This document shows, piece by piece, positions 26,772-35,998 of a stretch of DNA of 64,000 nt (its first letter is position 1; every line of letters starts with the position of its first letter). Origin of the DNA: SCUS01 sp966211675 (GTDB lineage Bacteria > Myxococcota_A > Polyangia > Polyangiales > Ga0077539); contig CBIHPK010000015.1 of the NCBI GenBank assembly GCA_966211675.1, positions 11,151-75,150 on the forward strand. Direction: 5' to 3'. The notes under the pieces were generated by a model, which ran no database searches, was not told where the DNA came from, and saw only the letters and a list, made by a program, of their open reading frames with translations. A program made the translations under genes and the position numbers.

Positions 26772-27677
26772 TCAGCTCCCTCCCCGGGTCTCCGTCCGCC
26801 GCGTCCGCTGCGACGGCGCCGTGCCCGGGCGGCACCCCGGCCGCTCGACGCTCTCCGTCGCCAGCACCAGCACCTCGTTGAGGCGCGAGAAGTTCACCGC
26901 GGGCGAGAGCTCCACCTCCTGGTAGAGCCCGAACTCGCGCCGGGTCACCGCCGCGACGCGCCCCACGAGCAGCCCCGCCGGGAAGCGGCACCCGAGCCCC
27001 GAGGTGACCACCGCGTCGCCCACGCGCACGTCATCGGTGCGCTGCAGGTACTCCACCTTCGCCGAGTAGCGGTCGCGCTCTCCGGTACCGCGCACGATGC
27101 CGCGCGCGCCGGAGCGCTCGACCATCACGTCCACGGCGCTGCGCGAGTCCACGCTCAGCAGCACGTCGGCGTAGCTGCCGAAGACACGCGACACCTGCCC
27201 CACGAGCCCGTCGGCGGTGATCACCGGCTGCCCGGAGCGCAGTCGCGTGCGGTCCTCGGAGGTGATCGCGAGGCGCGTCACGCGGAAGAAGGGCGACGTG
27301 TCTCGCGCGATGACCTCCGCGGCGTACACCTCGCCGGGCGTCTCCACGCGCAGCTGCAGCAGCCGCCGCAGCCGGCGGTTCTCCTCGAACTCGCTCCGGT
27401 GCTGCTGCGCCTCGCTGCGCAGCCGGGCGTTCTCCGCGGTGAGCCGGTCGTTCTCATGCTTCACGCGCACGAGGTAGATGTAGTCGCTCCAGATCTCCGC
27501 GGCGCCGCGCACCGGCAGGTCGACCCAGTCCTGGAGCTTGCCCACCACCGGCAGCATCAGCCGGTCGAACTCGTCGTAGCGGGTGGGGTCCTTGAGGGTC
27601 GTGCGCAGGAAGAAGAAGGGGATGCTCCCCAGCACCACGCACAGCAGCACGACCCGATATCTCTGCCAGAGGGTCAT
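26772..27677 (-). CDS. mreC: Rod shape-determining protein MreC
   Basis: 301 residues: an N-terminal TM (about 8-26, VVLLCVVLGSIPFFFL), a coiled coil (65-110, HENDRLTAENARLRSEAQQ) and the two-beta-barrel periplasmic core with GQPVITADGLVGQVSRV and VVTSGLGCRFPAGLLVGRV. It is a periplasmic dimer that activates PBP2/RodA. The C-terminal 25 residues are low-complexity. It starts 22 bp after mreB. Confidence 0.95.
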   Translation of the reverse strand: MTLWQRYRVVLLCVVLGSIPFFFLRTTLKDPTRYDEFDRLMLPVVGKLQDWVDLPVRGAAEIWSDYIYLVRVKHENDRLTAENARLRSEAQQHRSEFEENRRLRRLLQLRVETPGEVYAAEVIARDTSPFFRVTRLAITSEDRTRLRSGQPVITADGLVGQVSRVFGSYADVLLSVDSRSAVDVMVERSGARGIVRGTGERDRYSAKVEYLQRTDDVRVGDAVVTSGLGCRFPAGLLVGRVAAVTRREFGLYQEVELSPAVNFSRLNEVLVLATESVERPGCRPGTAPSQRTRRTETRGGS

Positions 27678-27699
27678 CGACGGCGGGGGTCTCGGGCTC

Positions 27700-28734
27700 T
27701 CACCCGATCGCGATCTTCTCCAGGAGGTCGGGGTGGTCGAGCGACTTGCCGCTGCCCATCACGACCGCGCTGATCGGGTCGTCGCAGACCATGACCGGCA
27801 GGCCCGTCTCCTCGCGGAGGAGGATGTCGAGGTTGCGCAGCAGGGCGCCGCCGCCGGTGAGCACGATGCCCTTGTCCTTGATGTCGGCGCTGAGCTCCGG
27901 CGGGGTCTTCTCGAGCGCGGCCATCACCGCCTCCACGATCGCGTGGATCGGCTCGGCGAGCGCGTCGCGCACCTCGTCGGAGTTGACGAGCACGGTGCGC
28001 GGGACGCCCGCCACCTGGTCGCGGCCCTTGACCTCCATGGTCAGCGGCTCATCCAGCGGGAACGCGTTGCCCACCTGGCACTTCACCCGCTCGGCGGTCT
28101 GCTCGCCGACCAGCAGGTTGTACTTGCGCTTCATGTACGCGACGATCGCCTCGTCCATCTTGTCGCCGCCGACGCGGATGGACTGCGAGTACACGATGCC
28201 CGCGAGGGAGATCACGGCGACCTCGGTGGTGCCGCCGCCGATGTCCACGACCATGTTGCCCGTGGGCTCGGTCACCGGAAGCCCCGCCCCGATGGCCGCG
28301 ACCATGGGCTCCTCCACGAGGAAGACCTCCCTCGCCCCGGCGCGCTCGGCGCTCTCTCGCACGGCGCGCTTCTCCACCTCGGTGATGCCGAAGGGCACCG
28401 AGATGACGATGCGCGGCTTCACCAGCGTGCGGCGGTTGTGGGCCTTCTCGATGAAGTGCTTGAGCATCGCCTCGGTGATGGCGAAGTCCGCGATGACCCC
28501 GTCGCGCAGCGGGCGCACGGCGGTGACGTTGGCCGGCGTGCGGCCGAGCATCTCCTTGGCCTCGCGGCCGACGTGCGACACGCGCCGCCGGCCGTTCTGG
28601 CTGGTCTCCACCGCGACCACCGACGGCTCGCAGGAGACGATGCCCTTGCCGCGGACATAGATGAGGGTGTTGGCGGTCCCGAGGTCGATCGCGAGATCGT
28701 TCGAGAACAAGCCGCTCACCCAGTCAAATAACAT
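27700..28734 (-). CDS. mreB: Actin-like rod shape protein MreB
   Basis: 344 residues, standard length. Actin-fold motifs: AIDLGTANTLIYV (phosphate-1), VVDIGGGTTEVAVISL (phosphate-2) and GIVLTGGGALLRNLD (adenosine). The amphipathic N-terminus MLFDWVSGLFS fits membrane binding. It is the first gene of mreBCD-mrdA-rodA and probably has its own promoter in the 151-bp gap upstream. Confidence 0.97.
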   Translation of the reverse strand: MLFDWVSGLFSNDLAIDLGTANTLIYVRGKGIVSCEPSVVAVETSQNGRRRVSHVGREAKEMLGRTPANVTAVRPLRDGVIADFAITEAMLKHFIEKAHNRRTLVKPRIVISVPFGITEVEKRAVRESAERAGAREVFLVEEPMVAAIGAGLPVTEPTGNMVVDIGGGTTEVAVISLAGIVYSQSIRVGGDKMDEAIVAYMKRKYNLLVGEQTAERVKCQVGNAFPLDEPLTMEVKGRDQVAGVPRTVLVNSDEVRDALAEPIHAIVEAVMAALEKTPPELSADIKDKGIVLTGGGALLRNLDILLREETGLPVMVCDDPISAVVMGSGKSLDHPDLLEKIAIG

Positions 28735-28791
28735 CCGCGCACCTTCGCTCGATCAAAGGGCCCCCGACCGTCGGGCGCCTCCAGGCCGCGG

Positions 28792-28822
28792 TCTATAGCA
28801 CAGCCCCCCGGCCGCCGATCAA
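28792..28822 (-). promoter_or_regulatory. Candidate extended -10 promoter for mreB
   Basis: On the minus strand TGC-TATAGA (28800-28792) is an extended -10, with a weak -35 TTGATC at 28822-28817 and a 19-bp spacer. The predicted start lies about 50 bp before the mreB ATG. Confidence 0.45.
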
Positions 28823-28885
28823 ACCCCCTCCCCGCGGTCCATTACCCCCAGCGCGGGCGAGGCGAGGTCCTCCGGTCGACGGCGA

Positions 28886-29995
28886 CTACGGCTCCGAGCG
28901 CCCCCGCTTGAGCAGCCGCATCGCCTCGCGCACCCGCGCCAGCACGATCTCCGGCGACTCCGCGCCGGGCAGCACGCGCGAGCCGGTCGCGGTGACCGTC
29001 GCCCGCAGCCGCCCCTCCTGCAGCGCGAGCGCCTCCGCCGCGACGCCGTCGGTCACCAGCTCCGCCAGCGCGGCCACGCCCCCGGCCAGCGGCTCGGAGC
29101 GCCAGAGCGCGAACTCTCCGCCCCCGAGGCGAGCGCAGCTCACGCCCCCGGGGAGGATGCGACGGAGCCGCTCGGCCAGCGCCACGATGGCGTCGTCGCC
29201 GACGAGCTCGCCGTACTTCTGGTTGATCGCGCCGAGGCCGTCGAGGTCGAGCACCACGAGCAGCGCCTCCGGGCGGCCCGAGGCCTGCGCCCACGCCTCC
29301 ATGCGACCGACCAGCCCCTGCGTCGTCGCGGAGTCGGTGAGCACGTCGATGGTCTCGAGGTGCGTGCGGATCTCCTCGACCCGCTGCGCGCGCGGCGCGT
29401 CGAGCACGCCCTGCAGGATCACCCCCCCGACGCGCACCCGATCGCCGTCCCGCAGCAGCGCCTCGCGCACCCGCACGCCGTTGACGAAGGTGCCGTTGGT
29501 GCTGCCGAGGTCCTTGAGGGTCCAGCCCTCCTCGCCGTGCTGCAGCGACGCGTGCCGGCGCGAGACCGAGCCGTCATCCAGCACCAGCGCGTTGTCCGGC
29601 GTGCGGCCGATGAAGATCTCGCCGATGGCCGCGTCGAGCGGCAGCACGCGCCCCACGAGGCGCCGCCCCTCGCGCACGTAGAGCACCATCAGCAGCGGCA
29701 GGTCGCTCGCGTCCTCCGGCGCCGCGGCGCCCTGCGGCTGCGTGAGGATCACCACCGCCGGACGCAAGCGCGCGAGGAGGTTCTCCCCCTGCGGCGGCGG
29801 GTCGCTGTCCGCCTCCGCGGGAGAGCTCTTGGGCACGCCCCACGGGTGCGTCTCCGCCCGCAGCGCGCGCAGCACCTCCGGGTCGTCGATCGACGGCGCA
29901 CCGACCGCGAAGCGCACCGGACGCTGCGCCCAGCGCTTGAACACATCGTCTGCGAGGGCGGCGTCGTCGGCAGCGTTCGTCTGGTTGTCGCTCAT
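28886..29995 (-). CDS. FHA-domain protein with a degenerate GGDEF domain
   Basis: 369 residues. The FHA domain (about 125-200) has FIGRTPDNALVL, SRRHASL and DLGSTNGTFVNG, the phosphothreonine-binding loops. The GGDEF domain (about 215-365) keeps LLVVLDLDGLGAINQKYG, but the signature reads LGGGEFAL: the third residue (Asp or Glu, which coordinates metal in cyclases) is Gly. No RxxD inhibitory site is visible upstream. It is probably catalytically inactive and used for binding or as a scaffold. It sits alone between hemC and mreB on the minus strand. Confidence 0.85.
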   Translation of the reverse strand: MSDNQTNAADDAALADDVFKRWAQRPVRFAVGAPSIDDPEVLRALRAETHPWGVPKSSPAEADSDPPPQGENLLARLRPAVVILTQPQGAAAPEDASDLPLLMVLYVREGRRLVGRVLPLDAAIGEIFIGRTPDNALVLDDGSVSRRHASLQHGEEGWTLKDLGSTNGTFVNGVRVREALLRDGDRVRVGGVILQGVLDAPRAQRVEEIRTHLETIDVLTDSATTQGLVGRMEAWAQASGRPEALLVVLDLDGLGAINQKYGELVGDDAIVALAERLRRILPGGVSCARLGGGEFALWRSEPLAGGVAALAELVTDGVAAEALALQEGRLRATVTATGSRVLPGAESPEIVLARVREAMRLLKRGRSEP

Positions 29996-30101
29996 CTTGG
30001 GCTTCAGGCCTCCACGCTTTCACGACTCGGCGGGCGCCAGCAACCGCAGATGTCGGGAGTCCGGCGCCAGGGTCGGCGACCGCCCGCGACGGTCGAGCTC
30101 G

Positions 30102-31007
30102 TCAGTCCCCGACCGCCGCCCGCAGCGCCGCCCCGACCCGCACCCCGAGCTGCCTCGCCTCGGCGGCGTCCCTCACCGGCGCGGACTCGGCCCGCCGCGC
30201 CTGCGCGTCGCCCGTCGGGTGCGCGTAGTAGCCCTCGAGCCGCATGACCCCGGTCTGGCGGTCGAGCCGCGCCAGCGCCCCGAGCGGCGTGCCGCAGTCG
30301 CCCGACAGGGCCCCGAGCACCGCGCGCTCGGCCTCGGTCTCGAGCGCGGTCACCTCGTCGTGCATCAGCCCCACGACGGCCCTCGCCGCCGGGTCGTCCG
30401 CGCGCGTCTGCAGCGCGAGCGCCCCCTGCGCCACCGCCGGCACCATCACCCCTTCGAGCAGCACCCTCGCCGGGGACAGCCCGAGCCGCCGGAGCCCCGC
30501 CTCCGCCAGGATGATCGCGTCGAAATCCCCCGCCTCGAGCCGTCGCAGCCGCGTGTCGACGTTGCCCCGGAGCAGCAGCACCTCCAGGTCGGGCCGCGCC
30601 GCCTTCACCGTGCGCGAGCGCCGCAGCGAGCTCGTCCCCAGCCGCGCCCCGTGCGGGAGCGCGTCGAGCCCGACCCCGCCGGTCGTCACCAGCGCGTCCC
30701 ACGGGCTCTCGCGCTTCGGCACCGCCGCCAGCGCGAGCCCCGCCGCCATCTGGGCCGGGAGGTCCTTCATGGAGTGCACCGCGAGGTCGGCCCGGCCGTC
30801 GAGCAGCGCCTCCTCGATCTCCCGGACGAAGAGCCCCTTGCCGCCGACCTCCGAGAGCGCGCGGTCGAGCACCCGGTCTCCCTGGGTCACCACCTGCACC
30901 TCCTCCACCTGCAGGCCGTTTACCAGGTCTTGTAAGATCCGCGCGACCTGCCGGCTCTGCGCCAGCGCGAGCGCGCTCCTCCGGGTGGCCAGTCGAAGCA
31001 CCGTCAT
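30102..31007 (-). CDS. hemC: Hydroxymethylbilane synthase (porphobilinogen deaminase)
   Basis: 301 residues from ATG 31007, which overlaps the hemA stop (ATGA). It has RLATRRSALALAQ, AVHSMKDLPAQ, LGTSSLRR and RGNVDTRLRRLEAG, all substrate-binding blocks. Cys238 in LSGDCGTPLG is the dipyrromethane cofactor attachment site. It joins four porphobilinogens into hydroxymethylbilane for heme. The open frame running far upstream is a shadow of hemA. Confidence 0.97.
   Translation of the reverse strand: MTVLRLATRRSALALAQSRQVARILQDLVNGLQVEEVQVVTQGDRVLDRALSEVGGKGLFVREIEEALLDGRADLAVHSMKDLPAQMAAGLALAAVPKRESPWDALVTTGGVGLDALPHGARLGTSSLRRSRTVKAARPDLEVLLLRGNVDTRLRRLEAGDFDAIILAEAGLRRLGLSPARVLLEGVMVPAVAQGALALQTRADDPAARAVVGLMHDEVTALETEAERAVLGALSGDCGTPLGALARLDRQTGVMRLEGYYAHPTGDAQARRAESAPVRDAAEARQLGVRVGAALRAAVGD
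30918..30936 (+). repeat. Dispersed motif GYTTACC-N7-GTAW, copy 4
   Basis: GTTTACC-N7-GTAAG, antisense to hemC, which reads it as TTA CAA GAC CTG GTA AAC near the protein N-terminus. Confidence 0.75.
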
Positions 31008-32347
31008 CGTCCGTTTCCTGCCTTGGCTTTCGCCGTCATCTCGCCCTGCGCCCGCACCCGGGTCACCTCCCCGCGCGCCTCCGCGGCCTCCGCGTCGAGC
31101 GCGAAGAGCGACCTCGCCGCGCGCATCACCTCGTCGCCGTCGGGGCTCCCGGCGGCGGCCTTCAGCGCCACCGTGGGCGCGTGCAGGAGCTTGTTGGTCA
31201 GCGCGTCGAGCATCGCCTCCACGGCCGCCCGGTCGCCCTCCGGGAGGTGCCGGAGCTTCCCCGAGAGCGAGCGCTCCATCTCCGCCGCCGCGACCTCCTG
31301 GAACCTCCTCCGCAGCGCCACGATGGTCGGCCCGGCGCTCCGCTGCGCCTGCTCCTCCGCGCGAAACGCCGAGAGCTCCTCGTTGATCACCCGCTCGGCC
31401 TCGACGGTCGCGACGGAGCGCCCGTGGCCTCCCTCCGCCACCGCCTTCTCGAGGTCGTCGACGTTGTAGAGGAAGACGCTGTCGAGGTCCCCCGCCGCGG
31501 GCTCGACGTTGCGCGGCACCGCGATGTCGATGAGGAAGAGGCCACGGCCCCGCCGCGCCTTCATCGCCGTCGCCACGTCGTGCCGCGTGAGCAGGTAGCC
31601 GGTCGCCCCGGTCGAGCACACCACCACGTCGACGTGCTGCAGCAGCATCCCGAGGTCCGTCAGCGGGTGCGCCGTCGCGCCGTACTCCCTCGCGAGCCCT
31701 TCGGCCCGGTCGAAGCTGCGGTTGGCGATGAGCAGCGACGCCCCCGCGCGGGCCAGCGTGCGCGCCGCGCCGAGGGCCATCTTCCCCGCGCCCACCACCA
31801 GCACCTTGCGGCCCACGAGGTCGCCGAAGATGCCGCGCGCGAGGTCTACCGCCACGCTCGCGACGGACACCTGACCCTCGGCGATGCCCGTCTCCGTGCG
31901 CACCCGCTTGGCCGTCTGGAACGCCCGGGCCATCACCCGCCCGAGCCTCCCCCGCAGGGCGCCCGCCGCGCGCGCCGCGGCGACCGCCTCTTTTACCTGA
32001 CCGAGTATCTGCGGCTCGCCCACCACCAGCGAGTCCAGGCTCGAGCACACCCGGAACGCGTGCTGCACCGCCGCCTCGCCGCGGTGCTCGTAGAACGTCA
32101 CGCCGCTGCCGCCCCGCGCCATCAGGTGCCGCCGCAGCTCGCCCGCCACCGCCTCGGCCTCGGCGCCGGTCGCGTACAGCTCCACGCGGTTGCAGGTGGC
32201 GACCACCACCGCCTCGCGCACGCCGTCGAGGGCGAGCACCGCGCGCACCGCGTCTTCGAGCCCGTCCGGCGGCACCGCGAGCCGCTCCCTCGCCTCGACC
32301 GGCGCGGTGCGGTGGTTGAGCCCGACCACGACGACGCCCTCGGTCAC
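31004..32347 (-). CDS. hemA: Glutamyl-tRNA reductase
   Basis: 447 residues from GTG 32347, in a GTGA overlap with the upstream cytochrome-assembly gene. Catalytic Cys52 lies in VVVATCNRVELYAT, with GLNHRTAPVEARE before it and SLDSLVVGEPQILGQVKEA after it. The NADPH domain shows KVLVVGAGKMALGAARTL. It catalyses the first step of the C5 heme pathway. The order hemX/ccsA-hemA-hemC is common in bacteria. Confidence 0.97.
   Translation of the reverse strand: MTEGVVVVGLNHRTAPVEARERLAVPPDGLEDAVRAVLALDGVREAVVVATCNRVELYATGAEAEAVAGELRRHLMARGGSGVTFYEHRGEAAVQHAFRVCSSLDSLVVGEPQILGQVKEAVAAARAAGALRGRLGRVMARAFQTAKRVRTETGIAEGQVSVASVAVDLARGIFGDLVGRKVLVVGAGKMALGAARTLARAGASLLIANRSFDRAEGLAREYGATAHPLTDLGMLLQHVDVVVCSTGATGYLLTRHDVATAMKARRGRGLFLIDIAVPRNVEPAAGDLDSVFLYNVDDLEKAVAEGGHGRSVATVEAERVINEELSAFRAEEQAQRSAGPTIVALRRRFQEVAAAEMERSLSGKLRHLPEGDRAAVEAMLDALTNKLLHAPTVALKAAAGSPDGDEVMRAARSLFALDAEAAEARGEVTRVRAQGEMTAKAKAGNGR
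31991..32009 (+). repeat. Dispersed motif GYTTACC-N7-GTAW, copy 5
   Basis: TTTTACC-N7-GTATC, antisense to hemA over the conserved PQILGQVKEA block, where the codons used are ATA CTC GGT CAG GTA AAA. Confidence 0.7.
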
Positions 32348-33153
32348 GGCCCGGCCCCGCGGACGAAGTACCCGACCAGGACCATCACCGCGCTCGCGTA
32401 CCCGACGATGGTGCCGATGGCCGCGCGGTGGCCGCGCCACCCGGCCAGCAGCCGGAGCAGCAGCACCGCGGCGAAGACCGCCCAGACCCCGAGCGCGAGG
32501 TAGTGCCGCCAGGAGACGATGGGCATGCCGTGGCCGACCGCCTCCTGCACGTTGGCGAAGAGGCCCGTGACGATCCCCAGGGTGAGCGCCGGGAGGCCGA
32601 GCGCGATGCTCCGGAAGCTCGCGACGTCCAGCACCTCCAGCGGCGGCAGGCGCTGGAACATCCCGCGCAACCGCTTCTTCCGCACCTCGCGCTCCTGGAG
32701 GAGGTAGGCCGCGGCGAGCGCGAAGGCGACGGTGAACGCCGCCGTCCCGAGGATGGTCGAGCCCACGTGCACGCCCAGCAGCGCCCCGCTCAGGGGGGCC
32801 GCGGGCTGCGCGTCGACGCCCTGCGAGGCGAGCAGCATGAGCAGCGTGAGCGGCGCCACGAAGACCCCGAGCGTCTCCAGGCGATGGCCGCGCAGGCGCA
32901 GCGCGAAGGCCGCCCCGGCCACGAGCAGGGCGAGCGTCGAGAGCCCCTCGTGGATGCCCGCGAAGGGCCCGAGGCCGGCGCCCACCCAGCGGAGGATGTC
33001 GTGCGCGAGGTGCGCGACCATGGCGGCGCCGAGACTGACCGTCGCGGCCCGGCGCGAAGGCAGCGTCGAGGCCACGCCCACGAGGTGCGTGAGCATCAGG
33101 ACCGCCGAGATGAGATAGAGCAGCGCCGCCGCCGCGAGGAGACCGCCGAGCAT
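32344..33153 (-). CDS. CcsA/HemX-type cytochrome c assembly membrane protein
   Basis: 269 residues with eight predicted TM helices. The middle shows GVHVGSTILGTAAFTVAFALAAAYLL, the conserved His-containing helix of the CcsA/HemX family. The tryptophan-rich heme-handling WWD loop of true CcsA is not visible, and only VSWRHYLALGVW lies at that place. This favours the HemX branch, which affects HemA level or activity. The stop overlaps the hemA start (GTGA), which fits that role. Confidence 0.85.
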   Translation of the reverse strand: MLGGLLAAAALLYLISAVLMLTHLVGVASTLPSRRAATVSLGAAMVAHLAHDILRWVGAGLGPFAGIHEGLSTLALLVAGAAFALRLRGHRLETLGVFVAPLTLLMLLASQGVDAQPAAPLSGALLGVHVGSTILGTAAFTVAFALAAAYLLQEREVRKKRLRGMFQRLPPLEVLDVASFRSIALGLPALTLGIVTGLFANVQEAVGHGMPIVSWRHYLALGVWAVFAAVLLLRLLAGWRGHRAAIGTIVGYASAVMVLVGYFVRGAGP

Positions 33154-33159
33154 GCGCCG

Positions 33160-33594
33160 CTACTTCACGTTGTTGAGGAAGAAGGCCTGCAGGGCCAGGA
33201 TAGTCTGCCGCTGCTGCTTCTGGGTCTCCGGCGTCGCCGGGACGTCCGCCGGGGGAGGCGTGGTCGCGCGATCGCGCTCGGCCGGCGCGCTCGGGGCCAC
33301 CGGGCGGCCCACGAAGCCCGGCTGCACCTCGTACGCGAGCTCCCCCAGCACCACCGAGTCGGACATGTACTCGCCGCCCATGGCCGCGAGCTGCACGAGG
33401 TCCTTCACCCGGCCGACGAGCTGCTCGGCGTCCGCGCCGCCGGACACCTCGGAGAGGAAGCGCACCCCCTCCAGCAGCTGGAACCGCCGGTTGCCGACCT
33501 TGTCGATGAGCACGTCGCCCTGGATGTCGGCGCGACCTTCACCGATCCACGAGTCGAGGGCCTCCTGGGAGAGGAAGATCCGGCTGGGATTCAT
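33160..33594 (-). CDS. Hypothetical protein (144 residues)
   Basis: From ATG 33594 the product starts MNPSRIFLSQEALDSWIGEG. Residues 1-90 look like a compact alpha/beta domain (VLIDKVGNRRFQLLEGVRFLSEV). After a Pro/Ala/Thr linker the protein ends in a helix, QRQTILALQAFFLNNVK. There is no signal peptide or TM. It sits between pdhC (53 bp) and the CcsA/HemX gene (6 bp). I do not recognise the family; a conserved myxobacterial protein is likely. Confidence 0.65.
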   Translation of the reverse strand: MNPSRIFLSQEALDSWIGEGRADIQGDVLIDKVGNRRFQLLEGVRFLSEVSGGADAEQLVGRVKDLVQLAAMGGEYMSDSVVLGELAYEVQPGFVGRPVAPSAPAERDRATTPPPADVPATPETQKQQRQTILALQAFFLNNVK

Positions 33595-33647
33595 CGCGGC
33601 CGACGATACCTCGCGGGCGGCCGGCGAGCACGCCCCGAGCGATCCGC

Positions 33648-34997
33648 TCACACCAGGATCCGCACGGGGTTCTCGACCAGGCCCCGCAGCGCCAGCAGCC
33701 ACCTGGCCCCGAGCGCGCCGTCGACCACCCGGTGGTCGCACGAGAGGGTCACCGCGCAGCGCTTGCCCGGCACCACCGCGCCGGCCTTCACCACCGGCAC
33801 GTCACGCACCGCCCCCACCGCCAGGATCATGCTCTCCGGGGGGTTGATCACCGCCGCGAAGCGGTCGATCTGGAACATCCCGAGGTTCGACAGCGAGAAG
33901 GTCCCGCCGGTCATCTCCTCGGGCGTGAGCTTGCGCGCCCGGGCCTTCGCCACGAGCTCCTTGGTGGCCCTCGCGAGGGCCCCGAGGGAGAGCCGGTCGG
34001 CGTCGCGCAGCACCGGCGTGAGCAGCCCCTCCTCGATGGACACCGCCACGGAGATGTCCGCCCGGTCGTACTGCACCACCTGGCCGTCGATCCACGACGA
34101 GTTGGCCTCCGGCACCGCCCGCAGCGCGAGGGCGCAGGCGCGCAGCAGCAGGTCGTTGACGGACACCTTCGTCTCCGGCGTCGAGCCCTGGTTTACCTGC
34201 TCGCGTAAGGTGACCAGGGCCTCCACGTCGAGGTCGGCCTCCAGGTAGAAGTGCGGAACGGTCTGCTTCGACTCGACCAGCCGGCGCGCGATGACCTTGC
34301 GCATCGACGACGCGGGCCGCGCGACGTCCCCCGGCCGTAGCGCGAGCACCTTCGGCCGCGCCACGTCGGCCTCGGTCACGCGACCGTGCGCGCCCGACCC
34401 GGGGACCGCCTCGAGGTCGACCGACCGCTCCCGGGCGAGGCGACGCACCCTCGGGCTGCTGGGCGCCAGGATCGCCCCGGCCACTCCCCGCTCGCCCTTC
34501 ACCGCGGCGTCGCCCGGAGAGCCCGCGGGCCTCGTGGACGGCGGGCGCGTCGGCTGCTCGCTGCTCGGCGTCGCGGGCTTCGGCTCGATGGCCTCCACCG
34601 CGGGCGCCCTCGTGGCCCGAGCCGCGGCGGGCTCCACCGGCGCGGCCTCCATCACGGGCGCGCTCTTCTCGGGCGCGCTCTTCTCGGGCGCGCTCTTCGC
34701 CGGCGCGCTCTTCGCGGGCGCCGCTCCGACGGACGCGAGCAGCGCGCTGATGTCCTCGCCGGGCTCGCCGAAGATGGCGACCGGCTGGCCCAGCTTCGCG
34801 ACGGTCCCCTCGGGGATGAGCACCTTCAGCAGCGTCCCCTTGTCGAAGCTGCGGAACTCCATGGTCGCCTTGTCGGTCTCGACCTCCGCGAGCAGGTCAT
34901 CGACGCCGACCGCGTCGCCCTCCTTGCGTGACCAGCGCACGAGCGTGCCCTCCTCCATGGTGGGGGACAGCTTGGGGAGTTCGATGATCTTCGCCAC
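33648..34997 (-). CDS. pdhC: Pyruvate dehydrogenase E2, dihydrolipoamide acetyltransferase
   Basis: 449 residues. One lipoyl domain (1-78) has Lys43 in EVETDKATMEF. A long Ala/Pro/Lys/Ser linker (80-170) includes four SAP(A/E)K repeats. The E3/E1-binding domain is at about 178-212 (SSPRVRRLARERSVDLEAVPGSG). The catalytic domain ends with SCDHRVVDGALG (His422, Asp426). It transfers acetyl groups from lipoate to CoA. It is encoded 23 bp downstream of pdhB. No lipoamide dehydrogenase gene is in the window. Confidence 0.96.
   Translation of the reverse strand: MAKIIELPKLSPTMEEGTLVRWSRKEGDAVGVDDLLAEVETDKATMEFRSFDKGTLLKVLIPEGTVAKLGQPVAIFGEPGEDISALLASVGAAPAKSAPAKSAPEKSAPEKSAPVMEAAPVEPAAARATRAPAVEAIEPKPATPSSEQPTRPPSTRPAGSPGDAAVKGERGVAGAILAPSSPRVRRLARERSVDLEAVPGSGAHGRVTEADVARPKVLALRPGDVARPASSMRKVIARRLVESKQTVPHFYLEADLDVEALVTLREQVNQGSTPETKVSVNDLLLRACALALRAVPEANSSWIDGQVVQYDRADISVAVSIEEGLLTPVLRDADRLSLGALARATKELVAKARARKLTPEEMTGGTFSLSNLGMFQIDRFAAVINPPESMILAVGAVRDVPVVKAGAVVPGKRCAVTLSCDHRVVDGALGARWLLALRGLVENPVRILV
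34191..34209 (+). repeat. Dispersed motif GYTTACC-N7-GTAW, copy 6
   Basis: GTTTACC-N7-GTAAG, antisense to pdhC, read there as TTA CGC GAG CAG GTA AAC in the catalytic domain. Confidence 0.75.
34660..34719 (-). repeat. 15-bp tandem repeat (four copies) in the pdhC linker
   Basis: Units at 34660-34674, 34675-34689, 34690-34704 and 34705-34719 encode the flexible linker repeat SAP(A/E)K between the lipoyl and E1/E3-binding domains. Such linkers vary in length between E2 proteins. Confidence 0.85.
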
Positions 34998-35020
34998 GAT
35001 GCACTCCTACGCTTCGGCCA

Positions 35021-35998
35021 CTACCAGGCGAGCACCGCGCGCACTCCGCGCACGACGGTGTCCACCGACGGGATCGTCAACTCTTCGAGGTGCTTGTTGT
35101 AGGGCATCGACGCGTCGCGCCCGGTCACCCTCAGCACCGGGCCCTTGAGCGCGCCGAAGGCGTCGCGCTGGATGCGGTCGACCACCTCCGCGCCGACGCC
35201 GCCGTAGGGCCAGGACTCCTGCACCACCAGCGCCCGCCCGGTCCTCTCCACGCTCGCGAGCGCCGGGCCCAGGTCGAGCGGGCGCAGGCTGCGCAGGTCG
35301 ATCACCGCGCACTCGACGCCCTCCTTGGCGAGGAGCTCGCAGGCCGGGAGCACCATGTGGAGCATCTTCCCCCACGTCACGATGGTGACCGCGTCGCCGT
35401 CGCGCACCTGCGCGCTCAGGCCGATGGGCACGAGGTGGTCGCCGTCGGGCACCTCGCCCTTGAGCCCGTAGAGCCGCTCGTCCTCGAGCACCAGCACGGG
35501 GTTGTCGTCGCGGATGGCGCTCTTCAGGAGCCCCTTGGCGTCGGCCACGGTCGCGGGCGCGACCACCTTGATCCCGGGGATGTGCGTGTAGAACGCCTCC
35601 CAGCACTGCGAGTGCTGCGCCGCGGTCTGCTTCGCCGCCCCGTTGGGGCCGCGGAACACGATCGGACACGAGAACTGCCCGCCGGACATCTGCCGGATCT
35701 TCGCCGCGTGGTTGATGATCTGGTCGAAGGCCACGGCGCTGAAGTTCCAGGTCATGAACTCGATGATGGGCCGCAGGCCGACCATCGCCGCGCCGACCCC
35801 GACGCCCGCGAAGCCCTCCTCGGTGATGGGCGTGTCGACGACGCGGCGAGTGCCGAAGCGCTCGAGCAGCCCCTCGGTGACCTTGTAGGCCCCCTGGTAG
35901 TACCCGACCTCCTCGCCCATCAGGAACACGCGCTCGTCGCGCTCCATCTCCTCGGCGATGGCCTCCCGCAGGGCCTCCCGGTAGCGAAGTTCACGCAT
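35021..35998 (-). CDS. pdhB: Pyruvate dehydrogenase E1 component, beta subunit
   Basis: 325 residues. EAIAEEMERDERVFLMGEEVGYYQGAYK is the N-terminal signature of E1-beta (with the thiamine-contacting Glu); DTPITEEGFAGVGVGAAMVGLRPIIEF and the C-terminal transketolase domain (VVQESWPYGGVGAEV) follow. It forms the E1 alpha2-beta2 heterotetramer with the product of the upstream gene, which overlaps it by 8 bp. The start ATG 35998 is in that overlap. Confidence 0.95.
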   Translation of the reverse strand: MRELRYREALREAIAEEMERDERVFLMGEEVGYYQGAYKVTEGLLERFGTRRVVDTPITEEGFAGVGVGAAMVGLRPIIEFMTWNFSAVAFDQIINHAAKIRQMSGGQFSCPIVFRGPNGAAKQTAAQHSQCWEAFYTHIPGIKVVAPATVADAKGLLKSAIRDDNPVLVLEDERLYGLKGEVPDGDHLVPIGLSAQVRDGDAVTIVTWGKMLHMVLPACELLAKEGVECAVIDLRSLRPLDLGPALASVERTGRALVVQESWPYGGVGAEVVDRIQRDAFGALKGPVLRVTGRDASMPYNKHLEELTIPSVDTVVRGVRAVLAW

